A DNA stretch of 64,000 nt from positions 12,468 to 76,467 of the forward strand of contig DASRDS010000236.1 in the NCBI GenBank assembly GCA_035652495.1, written 5' to 3'. Position numbers and translations under genes: made by a program. Of the stretch, positions 15,838 to 24,710 are shown one piece after another. Below the pieces are notes generated by a model that had not been told where the DNA came from, made no database searches, and was given only the letters and a program-made list of their open reading frames with translations. The DNA is from DASRDS01 sp035652495. Its GTDB lineage: Bacteria > Gemmatimonadota > Gemmatimonadetes > Gemmatimonadales > Gemmatimonadaceae. The number at the start of each line of letters is the position of its first letter. Position 1 is the first letter of the stretch.

Positions 15838-16830
15838 CTAGTCGTCGTGGACGAGCCGAGCACTCCAGGCGGAAAGCTCGTCGTACTCCGTCCGCGCACC
15901 GGCGCGCTCGAATAAGTCGAGCGCTGCCTGCGCATGCTGCTTGGCCTCGGCGACTGCTCCGCGCGCCGCCGACAGTTGGGCGCGCGCGCGAAAGGTTTCG
16001 CCCTCGAGGAGCGGGTTCGCATGACGCGCGGCGAAGGCTGAGGCGCGCTCCAGTGCGGCTGCCGCATCGCTGAACGCGCCGGCGGCGATGCAGGCGAGGC
16101 CGAGGACGCGAAGGCCGTCGGCGGTGCCGGCGGGATCGCCGAGTCCCAGGCATTCGGTGGCGCCGCGAAGGGCGGCGACGCGTGCGACCGCGTGATCGCC
16201 CCGGCGGAGCGCCAGTTCGGCGCGGCCGATGCGGGCGAGCGCGGCCAGTCGCGCGGCGGGCACGGCGCGCGCGAACTCGATCGCGCGCTGCTCGCACTCG
16301 TCGGCGCGATCCAGCTCGCCCAGGTCGCGATAGCTGATCGCCATGTTGTGGTAGCTCTCGGCGAGCCCCCGCGCGTTGCCGAGTCGCTGGTACGCGGGCA
16401 CCGCGAGCTTGTACATCACGAGCGCATCGACCCGACGCCCGCGCACGTTCTCGATCTGTCCCAGGTTGTTGATGGCGCGCGCGACGAGGAGCGGATCGTC
16501 CTCCTGCTCGCCCAGCTCGACCGCGCGCCGAAACGCCAGCTCGGCGCCATCGAGTTGCCCCAGCTCGAACTGCGCGGCGCCCCACAGGTTCATGGCGCGC
16601 CGCAGGCTCACCCAATCGCCGCTGCGCTCGACATCCGGCAGCGCGCGCCGCAGCAACGCCTCGGCCTCACGCGTCCGCGCGGAGCGGAGCAATGCCTCGC
16701 CGATGAGCGTGACCTGCTCGGGCTCGGGCGCACCGTCGTTGGGGTTTCCCAACAGGTTCAGCACCTCACCCCAGCGGCCGGCGCGAGCATGCTCGCGCGC
16801 GGTACTCAGTTCCTCAGTAAGCAGTGGCAT
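15838..16830 (-). CDS. tetratricopeptide repeat protein
   Basis: A 330-residue, all-helical protein built from TPR-like pairs, for example LWGAAQFELGQLDGAELAFRR, LGQIENVRGRRVDALVMYK, and YHNMAISYRDLGELDRADEC. No signal peptide, membrane helix or enzymatic domain is visible, so it is likely a cytoplasmic scaffold. The ATG overlaps the lipoprotein 3' end by 17 bp and the lipoprotein overlaps the sigma-54 activator by 11 bp, so the three are one operon. It may help assemble the regulatory output of the activator, but nothing shows this directly. Confidence 0.82.
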   Translation of the reverse strand: MPLLTEELSTAREHARAGRWGEVLNLLGNPNDGAPEPEQVTLIGEALLRSARTREAEALLRRALPDVERSGDWVSLRRAMNLWGAAQFELGQLDGAELAFRRAVELGEQEDDPLLVARAINNLGQIENVRGRRVDALVMYKLAVPAYQRLGNARGLAESYHNMAISYRDLGELDRADECEQRAIEFARAVPAARLAALARIGRAELALRRGDHAVARVAALRGATECLGLGDPAGTADGLRVLGLACIAAGAFSDAAAALERASAFAARHANPLLEGETFRARAQLSAARGAVAEAKQHAQAALDLFERAGARTEYDELSAWSARLVHDD

Positions 16831-17371
16831 AAACGGTGAAGCCGCCGACCTTCCCCGTCACCGTCTGCATCGACGGATTCGGAACACTCGACACCTTGTG
16901 CCACTGCTGCCCCGGTTGCTCCTGACGCCAGAGCGACAGGCGCGATTCCGTCGAGTCCGAGAGACCGTTCTTCGCGTGCGCGAACGAGAGCGTCAGCAGG
17001 GCCGGATGGCCATTCACGAACGTCAACCCGGACGGCTGAAAGCCGACGATCAACTCTGAGGAATCGGCGATGGCGACGGTGATGAGCACCGAGTCCCCGG
17101 TGGACAACGCCAATGATTTCGGGCCGACGTCGAACGTCATGAACGGCGTCGAGTCCGCGTAGTACAAGGACACGCTGCGATCCTGTCCGGCGACCGCATA
17201 GAACTGCACGGTGTCGGAGATAAACCCGGGTGCGCCCGAGTCCGGCTTCAGAAAATGCAGTGACGACTGCGACACCGCCTGATCGGCGGGATTCGCACTG
17301 GGGTCGCTCGCGCTCGAGCACCCAGCGATCATCAGGCCGGCGACGATCGGAACCCACGATTTATGCGTCAT
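16814..17371 (-). CDS. lipoprotein of unknown function
   Basis: A 185-residue exported lipoprotein: signal MTHKSWVPIVAGLMIAGC with the lipid-acceptor Cys at about residue 18, a Ser/Ala-rich linker, then a domain of alternating strands (DTVQFYAVAGQDRSVSLYYA, SVLITVAIADSSELIVGFQP, PALLTLSFAHA) ending GGFTVYATAY. The pattern suggests an immunoglobulin-like or beta-sandwich fold; this is a guess from periodicity. It lies between the sigma-54 activator and the TPR protein with overlaps on both sides. Confidence 0.75.
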   Translation of the reverse strand: MTHKSWVPIVAGLMIAGCSSASDPSANPADQAVSQSSLHFLKPDSGAPGFISDTVQFYAVAGQDRSVSLYYADSTPFMTFDVGPKSLALSTGDSVLITVAIADSSELIVGFQPSGLTFVNGHPALLTLSFAHAKNGLSDSTESRLSLWRQEQPGQQWHKVSSVPNPSMQTVTGKVGGFTVYATAY

Positions 17372-18746
17372 CGGTTATCTCATCCGGCTCATCGAGCAGG
17401 CGTTTGAGTCGCGTACGGGAAATCCCCAGTTGACGAGCCGCCTCGCTCTTATTGCCGCGACAGCGTTCAACCGCGGAGTGCACCGCCGCCCGAATCGTCG
17501 CGTCCAAGGGCTGCAGTCCCATTCCCGTACTGGCGCCGGGCGCACTGGTCTGGGTGGGTTCGGGGTCCGTAATGAAATCCGCGGGTTCGAGCGTGGTCGC
17601 GTTCGAGAGCAGCAGCGTCCTTTCGATGACGTTGCGAAGCTCACGGACGTTTCCGGGCCAATCGCGCGCCGTCAGCGCGACTTGCGCGCTCCGGCCCAGT
17701 GTCGGCTCCGGGAGCCCGTATTCCGCGGCGAATTTCGTGATAAAGTGGCGCGCCAGAGGCACAATGTCTTCCCGCCGCGACCGGAGTGGCGGAATCGTGA
17801 TGGGGACGACATTGAGCCGGAAATAGAGATCTTCGCGGAACGTGCCCTTGCGGACGGCTTCCGCGAGATCGACGTGGGATGCGGCGATGACTCGAATATC
17901 CACGGGGATCGGCCGCGTGCCGCCGACACGACGCAGCACGCGCTCCTCGAGGACGCGGAGCAGCTTGCCCTGGAGCGGTCCCGCCAGGTGCCCCACCTCG
18001 TCGAGCAGCAGGGTACCGCCTGAGGCGACCTCGAAGAGTCCCGCCTTCGCGTTCGTGGCTCCGGTAAACGCGCCGCGCTCGTGCCCAAAGAGCTCACTCT
18101 CGAGCAGCTGATCGGGAATCGCGGCGCAGTTCACGTCCACGAATGGCGCGCTCTGACGCGGGCCTTGATAGTGAATCGCGCGCGCGACGAGCTCTTTGCC
18201 CGTGCCGGTTTCGCCGTTCAGGAGAACGGTGACCGACGGATGTGGGATGATGCGTGCGGCGCGCTCGAGGGCGGCGTTGAGCGCGGCGCTCGTGCCGATG
18301 ATGCCGTCGAACCGGTACTTCTCGCGCTCGACGTCAGTGAACGTGGTCCGCGCGGCCGAGGCCCGCATCGTGTCGAAGCGTACTCTGAGCCACGATGACA
18401 GCGCGTCACGATCGCCTGGCAGCGCGAAGTACTCCGATGCGCCCGCGCGGCCGATCGTGCCCGCGAGGCGATGATCCGCTCGCGCGCCGACCGCGCCGAC
18501 TTCCATACCGCTCCCCACGAGGCGCCGGACGAGTGGCTCGAGCTGTTCTTCTTCGCCCGGCGCGACGACGAGCGTGATCGTGTCGGCGCGCGGCACGACG
18601 TCACCAGGGTCCGCCGTCACCGTGAGCGCGACTTCGCACTCGGTGGCGACACTGGGCCAGAGCGTACGGAACGACTCGCCGTTCTGGACGACGACGAGGC
18701 GGGGGCGAAGCTCAGGTGCCGTGGCCAAGCGAGCCGTGCCGCTCAA
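17361..18746 (-). CDS. sigma-54-dependent transcriptional activator with degenerate receiver
   Basis: 461 residues. The AAA+ domain has Walker A GETGTGKE (178-185), the sigma-54 contact loop GAFTGA (225-230), Walker B GGTLLLDEVGH and the arginine region FREDLYFRLNVVPI. A Fis-type helix-turn-helix ends the protein (NKSEAARQLGISRTRLKRLL). The N-terminal about 125 residues sit where a receiver belongs but lack an acidic pair and an obvious phospho-acceptor Asp, so control by phosphorylation is unlikely. The start is TTG at 18746 with GAGAG upstream. It heads the operon with the lipoprotein and TPR protein and is divergent from the ECF sigma gene. Confidence 0.9.
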   Translation of the reverse strand: MSGTARLATAPELRPRLVVVQNGESFRTLWPSVATECEVALTVTADPGDVVPRADTITLVVAPGEEEQLEPLVRRLVGSGMEVGAVGARADHRLAGTIGRAGASEYFALPGDRDALSSWLRVRFDTMRASAARTTFTDVEREKYRFDGIIGTSAALNAALERAARIIPHPSVTVLLNGETGTGKELVARAIHYQGPRQSAPFVDVNCAAIPDQLLESELFGHERGAFTGATNAKAGLFEVASGGTLLLDEVGHLAGPLQGKLLRVLEERVLRRVGGTRPIPVDIRVIAASHVDLAEAVRKGTFREDLYFRLNVVPITIPPLRSRREDIVPLARHFITKFAAEYGLPEPTLGRSAQVALTARDWPGNVRELRNVIERTLLLSNATTLEPADFITDPEPTQTSAPGASTGMGLQPLDATIRAAVHSAVERCRGNKSEAARQLGISRTRLKRLLDEPDEITDDA

Positions 18747-18763
18747 TTGCGCGTCTCTCGGGA

Positions 18764-18847
18764 GCTAACATGTGTTCTTACCGTAGAGCAGGCTTTGAGC
18801 CGGCTCCAATTTCTCTTGTCCTCTGCTAACCTATGTTGCTGTAAGAG
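18764..18847 (+). promoter_or_regulatory. imperfect direct repeat in a divergent promoter region
   Basis: GCTAACATGTGTTCTT at 18764 and GCTAACCTATGTTGCT at 18825 match at 12 of 16 positions and are 61 bp apart. They lie in the 166-bp gap between the divergent starts of the sigma-54 activator (18746) and the ECF sigma factor (18913). A paired operator is possible. No promoter elements could be assigned with confidence. Confidence 0.3.
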
Positions 18848-18912
18848 TTTGGCCAGTGTGATTTTCAACACCCTGGCGTCCCCTGGTCCGAAACGATCCA
18901 CGTAGTATCGTA

Positions 18913-19482
18913 ATGAGCCGATGTGTTGCGCGACTGACCATACCTCCGTCACCATGCTACGTGGGTTCTGAGATCGATCCCGACGCGCTCTTTGTCCTGT
19001 TTTATAACGAGCTCCACCAGCTCGCGGAGGCCAGCCTTCGCCGCGCGGGTGGAATCACGCTCGGCACCACGACGCTGATCCACGAAGCGTATCTCAACAT
19101 CATCAATCGCGAACAGTTGGAGTTCGTCGATCGCTCGCGATTCCTCGCCTACGCGTCGCGCGCGATGCGAGGACTCACGATCGACTACGCGCGTCGTCGC
19201 CGCGCGGCCAAACGCGGCGGCGGGCTGCAGATCACGCTCGACGAGGCCGAGGGTCCGTCGGCCGATGTGATCAAGACCAGCGAGGAGCTCGAACGCCTCG
19301 GCGATGCGCTCACCGATCTCGCGAAGCTCGAGCCGTCGTTGGCCGAGTTGGTCGATCTGCACTTCTTCGCCGGGTTCTCGTTTATCGAGATCGCCCAACT
19401 TCGCGGCGTCTCCGATCGCACCGTGCAGCGCGATTGGCGGAAGGCGCGACTCCTACTGCATCACGCGTTGCTGGAGCGCTAG
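18913..19482 (+). CDS. ECF-type RNA polymerase sigma factor
   Basis: A 189-residue sigma factor of the type often paired with Ser/Thr kinases. Region 2 is visible as TLIHEAYLNIINREQLEF and RFLAYASRAMRGLTIDYARR, and region 4 as SLAELVDLHFFAGFSFIEIAQL then SDRTVQRDWRKARLLLHHAL. No anti-sigma gene is nearby; the convergent kinase gene overlaps its 3' end by 30 bp and is the likely partner in control. The ATG at 18913 adds 16 residues not needed by the fold; GTG at 18961 (VGSEIDPDALF) is an equally good start. Confidence 0.88.
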   Translation: MSRCVARLTIPPSPCYVGSEIDPDALFVLFYNELHQLAEASLRRAGGITLGTTTLIHEAYLNIINREQLEFVDRSRFLAYASRAMRGLTIDYARRRRAAKRGGGLQITLDEAEGPSADVIKTSEELERLGDALTDLAKLEPSLAELVDLHFFAGFSFIEIAQLRGVSDRTVQRDWRKARLLLHHALLER

Positions 19483-22050
19483 GGCGGCTTTGGTGAGCGG
19501 GTGCTGCTCACCGGCGCCGACTGTGAGTGCCGGCACCGCGCGCGCGATCGCCGTGCGCGCCGCGGTCGTATCGCCACTGGCTAAGAGCGCGCGCGCTTCC
19601 AGCAGATGCGACTCACCGACGAACGCGCTCCGCATCTCCGTGAGCGAATCCTGGGTCACGCCGGCCCGGGCGCCCGCCGCATACTCGAGGGCCTCCGCTG
19701 GTTGCCCAGCCTCGATCGCCAGCTCGCCGGCGAGGATGAGGGACGGGTAGAAAATCCGCATGCGCTTGCCCTCGAAATACCCGACCGAGTGGAGGACGCC
19801 GGAGACGAGGCGTCGCGCATCGCCGATCTGGCCGTTCATGAACGCCAGGCGGCCCTCGAGCAAGCGATAGTCGGTGACGTAGTCGTCGACTTTCTTGAGG
19901 TTCGGATTCGCGCTCAACGGATGGAATCGCGCCATCGTCTGTCGCGCCGCATCGATGTCGCCAGCTCTCAGCTGCGCTTCAGCCAACCCATAGAGCGCCC
20001 GCCCTTGCCAATACCGATCGCTGTCGGCGGCGGCCTGTGCGGCGAGCATCGAGAAGTACTTGGTGGCCGAGTCGAAATCGGCTTGTTGCATCGCGATGTC
20101 GGCGTAGTGAATCAACGGCTGCGGCGGCATGTGTCCCGTCGGATCGCTTTGGCGCGCTCGAAGCAACGCATCATGAAACGCGCGCTCGGCTGCCGCGGTC
20201 TCACCCAAGCGCTTCAGGGTCAGCGCCATGTCGTGCTCGGTAATGGCGGCATCCATCGTCGAGCCGCGTCCGGACGAATCCAGGAGCGCGCTGGCGTGAT
20301 GGTAGGCGGTGATGGCCTCGCGCGGGTGCTTCGCTATATCGAGTGCGCCGGCAAGCGTTCCCAGGAGATTCAGGTAAAACGCATCCGACCGCTTGCCGAG
20401 ACTGTCGCGGATTTGAATCGCCCGGCGCACGTCGTCGGCGCCCTCTTCCGGCGGCCCGCGTGTCTGCTCGACCTGCAGGTTCCCAAGTATGTAAAGACAA
20501 AACGCATGCGCTTCGGGCTCCGGGTGTGCCCGGAGCAATGATTCGGCCACCGCCACCGCGTGATAGGCCTCGTCGTAGGATCCACGCGTTCGATAATTGT
20601 CCGCTTGACGGCATCGAATCTCGCTCAGCTGGTCGGCGGTGGCGATCGACTCCGCTCGTGTGAGCAGCGCCCCGCGGATTTTATCGTCGCCCAGGTCCGC
20701 GTATCGATCCGAGAGCTGCATGAGCAGCGTCGCCAGGACTCGCGGGTCGCCCGCGTACTGGCGTTCGAGGACGGTCCGCGCGCGATCGACGATGTCGTGC
20801 ATCGTGAGCGGTTTGTCGCCGATCTGCGACATGAGGAGGGACTGGAACTCGATCTGTGCATCGGCGCGCTGGCTGGCAAAGACCGCGGCGTCGCGCTGAC
20901 GGCGTGCGTTCTCCATCTGCGCGATCGAGAACCCCGTCGCGGCCGCGAGGGCGAGGATGGTCGCCGCTGTCGCGAGGACGGGTACCCGATGGCGCTGGAT
21001 GAACTTGCCGGCGCGATAGCCGAAGGAGGTCGCCCGCGCGCTGATGGGCTCTTGCCTCAGATAGCGGCGCAGGTCGTCCGCGAGCTCGGCGACGGTCTGA
21101 TAGCGCTCGCGTGGATCCTTGTGCAGTGCTTTGTCGACGATCGTGCCGAGATCGCCCAGGGGCAGCGGTACGGGTTGACGCTCGTGCAAGGCGCGCAGCG
21201 TTTCGAGCGCGGTGTGACACCCTTCCGCCGTCGGATGGCGACCGGACAGCAACAGGTAGAGCAACACGCCCAGCGCGTACACATCGGTCGCCGTCGTGAC
21301 GACGTCCCCCGTCGCTTGCTCCGGCGCCGCGAACTCCGGCGTGAGCACGTGCGATCCCTCGACCGTGACGGCTTTCGCGTCGAGCAGCTTCGCGATGCCG
21401 AAGTCCAGCAACTTCACCGTGCCGTCGGTGGTGACCAGGATATTCGACGGCTTGAGGTCGCGATGAACGATCAGGTTCGCGTGCGCGTGGCTCACCGCAT
21501 CGGCGACCTGCAGTATGAGCTCGAGCCGTTGGGAGACGGTGAGCTGATGCGACGTCGCGTACTCGTCGATCGGTTGCCCGTCGATGTACTCGAGCACGAG
21601 ATACGGCTGCCCGCCGGGACCGACGCCGGCATCGAGCAGTCGCGCGATGCCGGGGTGCGCGAGTCGCGCGAGCATCGAGCCCTCGCGCCGAAATCGCGTC
21701 TGGCCCGCGGGACTCAACCGCGCCAGGTTGAGCAGCTTGACAGCGGCGAGCCCCTCGAAGCGTCCGTCGGTGCGACGCGCGAGCCATACGGAGCCCATGC
21801 CGCCATGTCCGAGCTCGCGGGCCAGCGTGTAGGCCCCAAGGACGAGCCCTTCGAGCGTGACGTCGATCGGCTTCGCGAGGAATCCCACGCGGTCGGCATC
21901 GGCATCTTCCGACAGGAGCGAGACGAGTTCGTCGGCTAGGCCGGGTGACGACTGGCGCAGATCGCGCAGCCACGTATCGCGCTCTTCATCCGAGAGGTCG
22001 AGCACCCGATCGAGCAGGGGTTCGAGGGCGAGCCAGCGATCGCGATCCAT
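19453..22050 (-). CDS. transmembrane Ser/Thr protein kinase with TPR-like C-terminal half
   Basis: 865 residues. The N-terminal kinase domain shows the glycine loop ELGHGGMGSVW (79-89), catalytic Lys in AAVKLL (about 105), HRDLKPSN (197-204) with Asp198, and DFG (216-218). One membrane helix follows at about 356-376 (VPVLATAATILALAAATGFS), then a long helical half with TPR-like units thought to sense a signal or partner. The start at 22050 (MDRDRWLALEPL) is chosen because the conserved N-terminal helical leader begins there. It is convergent with the ECF sigma gene and divergent from the diheme peroxidase gene. Confidence 0.92.
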   Translation of the reverse strand: MDRDRWLALEPLLDRVLDLSDEERDTWLRDLRQSSPGLADELVSLLSEDADADRVGFLAKPIDVTLEGLVLGAYTLARELGHGGMGSVWLARRTDGRFEGLAAVKLLNLARLSPAGQTRFRREGSMLARLAHPGIARLLDAGVGPGGQPYLVLEYIDGQPIDEYATSHQLTVSQRLELILQVADAVSHAHANLIVHRDLKPSNILVTTDGTVKLLDFGIAKLLDAKAVTVEGSHVLTPEFAAPEQATGDVVTTATDVYALGVLLYLLLSGRHPTAEGCHTALETLRALHERQPVPLPLGDLGTIVDKALHKDPRERYQTVAELADDLRRYLRQEPISARATSFGYRAGKFIQRHRVPVLATAATILALAAATGFSIAQMENARRQRDAAVFASQRADAQIEFQSLLMSQIGDKPLTMHDIVDRARTVLERQYAGDPRVLATLLMQLSDRYADLGDDKIRGALLTRAESIATADQLSEIRCRQADNYRTRGSYDEAYHAVAVAESLLRAHPEPEAHAFCLYILGNLQVEQTRGPPEEGADDVRRAIQIRDSLGKRSDAFYLNLLGTLAGALDIAKHPREAITAYHHASALLDSSGRGSTMDAAITEHDMALTLKRLGETAAAERAFHDALLRARQSDPTGHMPPQPLIHYADIAMQQADFDSATKYFSMLAAQAAADSDRYWQGRALYGLAEAQLRAGDIDAARQTMARFHPLSANPNLKKVDDYVTDYRLLEGRLAFMNGQIGDARRLVSGVLHSVGYFEGKRMRIFYPSLILAGELAIEAGQPAEALEYAAGARAGVTQDSLTEMRSAFVGESHLLEARALLASGDTTAARTAIARAVPALTVGAGEQHPLTKAALALQQRVMQ

Positions 22051-22121
22051 GAGAGCCACGATACTGCGTGTCGGGTTTCCGGGCCAGCGTGCGATTGACC
22101 GGGTAGCCCAGGAGCCCATAT

Positions 22122-23477
22122 ATGCGAAGAGCCGTAGTGTTCTGCCTCGTGTTGGCGGCATGCTCGGATGGCGTCAACACCACCAGTCCGCGTCCGAGCG
22201 CGCGCGTGGATCACGAGACCGTCAGTCATCAGGCATTGGCGCACACGGTGCGTACGCTGGCCGCGGGCCGCGGCATCGTCCCGCTTCCTCCCGCGCCGCA
22301 CGTCCGGCCGGCGTTGGCGCGGTTGGGTCAGGCGTTGGCGTTCGATAAGATCCTGAGCGGCAACCGCAACATCTCGTGCATGACGTGTCATCTCCCGCGG
22401 TTCGAGACGGGCGATGGCCGCAGCTTGCCCATCGGCACGAATGGTTTCGGGCTGGGGCCGGCGCGCGTGGCGGGCAACAGCGGCCGGATCATTCCGCGGA
22501 ACGCACCGCCGCTGTTCAACCTGCACGCCATGCCGGAGCTGTTTTTGGACGGGCGTGTGTCGGTCAGCGCGGGCGGCCAGTACACGACGCCGGCCGGCGC
22601 GCAGCTCACGCCCGCCATGACGCGCGTATTCGAGTTCGGCGCGTTGTCGGCGCAGCCCATGTTCCCGGTGGTCAACCGGCTCGAGATGCTGAGTTTCCGG
22701 GGCAATCGTCTCGCCGCGCTCTCCGATAGCGACATGCAGGCTATCTGGAAGGGCTACATGAAACGGCTCGGGCGTATTCCGCAGTACCGCTACATGTTCG
22801 AGGAGGCGTATCCGGGCACGCGATTCGAGGATATGACGTTCGCGCATGCATCGAACGCGATCGCCGGCTTTATGATCGCCAACTTCACGTTCAATCAATC
22901 CCCGTGGGATCGGTTTTTGGCCGGCGATGACGACGCGCTCACGACCGATCAGCTCTTGGGCGCGCAGGATTTCTTGACGCTCAAGTGCTCGATCTGCCAT
23001 AACGGAGCGTCGTTCAGCGATCTGCAATTCCATGATGTCGCGCTCGCCCAGCTCGGGCCGGGCGAAGGCTTCGCTCCGAATCCGAGCGATGACTTCGGCC
23101 GAATGAACGCCACCGGCGATCCCGCCGACCGCTATCGCTTTCGCACTTCGCCGCTTCGGAACGTCGAGCTGACGGGCCCCTATGGGCATGCCGGGCAGTT
23201 CAAGGAGCTCCGCGCGTTCATCGCCCATTACAGCCAGTCGGACTCGGCGCTCGTCCACTATGACCCGAGTCAGATCGACCCGAATCTCTATGGGACGGTG
23301 GTGAACAACGTGAACGCCGTGCTCGCGGCGCGCGACACGCTCCTCAAAGGCGTCGTGATTCCGGACTCGGTGGTCGACCGGCTGACGACCTACATGTCCG
23401 CGTTGACCGACCCACGCGCGCGCAATTTGCGGGCGGTTACGCCACTGCGCGTCCCAAGCGGGTTGCCAGTCGACTAG
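22122..23477 (+). CDS. diheme cytochrome c peroxidase/MauG-type protein
   Basis: A 451-residue exported protein, apparently a lipoprotein (VVFCLVLAAC). Two heme-binding motifs are visible, CMTCH at 86-90 and CSICH at 289-293, with the usual spacing of the CcpA/MauG superfamily. Segments such as FDKILSGNRNISCMTCH, NAPPLFNLHAM, FLDGRV and FRTSPLRNVELTGPYGHAG fit that family. Members reduce peroxide or carry out oxidations at the periplasmic side. The first heme motif sits near the typical position. It is followed closely by a histidine kinase gene and is divergent from the Ser/Thr kinase gene, 71 bp between starts. Confidence 0.9.
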   Translation: MRRAVVFCLVLAACSDGVNTTSPRPSARVDHETVSHQALAHTVRTLAAGRGIVPLPPAPHVRPALARLGQALAFDKILSGNRNISCMTCHLPRFETGDGRSLPIGTNGFGLGPARVAGNSGRIIPRNAPPLFNLHAMPELFLDGRVSVSAGGQYTTPAGAQLTPAMTRVFEFGALSAQPMFPVVNRLEMLSFRGNRLAALSDSDMQAIWKGYMKRLGRIPQYRYMFEEAYPGTRFEDMTFAHASNAIAGFMIANFTFNQSPWDRFLAGDDDALTTDQLLGAQDFLTLKCSICHNGASFSDLQFHDVALAQLGPGEGFAPNPSDDFGRMNATGDPADRYRFRTSPLRNVELTGPYGHAGQFKELRAFIAHYSQSDSALVHYDPSQIDPNLYGTVVNNVNAVLAARDTLLKGVVIPDSVVDRLTTYMSALTDPRARNLRAVTPLRVPSGLPVD

Positions 23478-23510
23478 CGAATGATCTATTGAAGCCAATA
23501 TAATTACTGT

Positions 23511-24710
23511 GTGACGGTCCTTCGGCTGGACCCACTGACAGCGGCGGACGGAGCGGGGCGCTTTCGGATAGCGGCGTACGTACTGGCCTTTCTTGGTACG
23601 ATCGCGGCGCTGGCGCTGTCAGTGGGACTCTCCTCGCGGCTCGCCCACGCGCCGTTCGTCTTCTGTTACGTCGTGGTCGCGTTGTCGGCGCTGTACGGCG
23701 GACTGGGGCCGGCTCTCCTATCGACCGCGGTCGGCATTGTCGGTGTCAGCTATTTGTTGCTCCCGTCGGGGCACAACCTGCATATCGAGCGTCCGGCCGA
23801 TATTCTGTCGGTCATTGCGTTCACGATCGTCGCGGTCGCGGTCAGCTCCCTCACGAACTCGCTGCGTCGTGCGCTGTGGCGGGCGGGGCGGTTGGCCGAG
23901 ATGTATGAGGCGCAGACGATCGAGCTGACGCACTCGAACGCGGCGCTGGACGCCGCGCGACGGCAGGCCGAGGCGGCGAGCGAGGCCAAATCGCGGTTCC
24001 TGGGCGTGGTGAGCCACGAGTTGCGCACGCCAATCAACGCCGCGCTGGGCTACGCGAACCTGCTCATCGAGAATGTCGGCGGGTCGCTCACCGAGCAGCA
24101 GCGGACGTATGTCGACCGCATACTCGACGCGAATCGTCATCTCGCGTCGCTGGTGGGCGACTTGCTCGATGTCATGACCACGCAGGCGGGCCGACTGACG
24201 GTCGCGCGCGAGGCCGGCGACGTGACCGTGCCGGTCGAAGCGGCATTTGCCCTTGTGCGGCCACATGCTGACGGTAAAGGGGTCGAGCTCTCGTACAAGC
24301 GACCGTCCGACCGTGAGCTCGTGCCGTACGTCGGCGACGAGGATCGCGTGCGTCAGGTCGTGCTCAACCTCCTGACGAACGCCGTCAAGTTCACGGATCG
24401 TGACGGGCGCGTCACCGTCACGTGCGGCACCACCGACCGCCCGAGCGCCGAGGCGGCGCTTCGGCCTGGACGCGTGTGGACCTACGTGCGCGTCGAGGAC
24501 ACCGGACGCGGCATCGCATCGCAATATCTCGAAATGATCTTCGAGCCGTTCGTGCAGGCGCCCTCGGCGCCAAGCCAGTATCACGCGGGCGGGACGGGCT
24601 TGGGTCTCGCGATCAGTCGTCAGCTGGCGCGACTCATGGGCGGCGACGTGTCGGTCAAGAGCACGCTCGGCGCCGGGTCGATCTTTACGCTTTGGCTGCC
24701 CGCCCGGTAG
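23511..24710 (+). CDS. sensor histidine kinase with DUF4118-type membrane domain
   Basis: 399 residues. Four hydrophobic helices within the first 120 residues form a KdpD-like DUF4118 membrane domain (VFCYVVVALSALYGGLGPALL, YLLLPSGHNLHI). A coiled linker leads to the phospho-acceptor His in FLGVVSHELRTPINAALGY, then the ATPase with N-box LNLLTNAVKFT, G1 VEDTGRGI and G2 GTGLGLAISRQL. No receiver domain and no adjacent response regulator exist, so it is an orphan. The start is GTG at 23511, 33 bp after the peroxidase stop. The 3' end overlaps the methyltransferase gene tail by 26 bp. Confidence 0.9.
   Translation: MTVLRLDPLTAADGAGRFRIAAYVLAFLGTIAALALSVGLSSRLAHAPFVFCYVVVALSALYGGLGPALLSTAVGIVGVSYLLLPSGHNLHIERPADILSVIAFTIVAVAVSSLTNSLRRALWRAGRLAEMYEAQTIELTHSNAALDAARRQAEAASEAKSRFLGVVSHELRTPINAALGYANLLIENVGGSLTEQQRTYVDRILDANRHLASLVGDLLDVMTTQAGRLTVAREAGDVTVPVEAAFALVRPHADGKGVELSYKRPSDRELVPYVGDEDRVRQVVLNLLTNAVKFTDRDGRVTVTCGTTDRPSAEAALRPGRVWTYVRVEDTGRGIASQYLEMIFEPFVQAPSAPSQYHAGGTGLGLAISRQLARLMGGDVSVKSTLGAGSIFTLWLPAR

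Noticed and set aside
15743..16615. Arg-rich frame overlapping the TPR gene on the same strand
   Set aside because: Out-of-frame shadow of the TPR gene; no start context and extreme Arg content.
21936..23498. Open antisense frame across the diheme peroxidase
   Set aside because: Same reason; the plus strand has signal sequence and two heme motifs.
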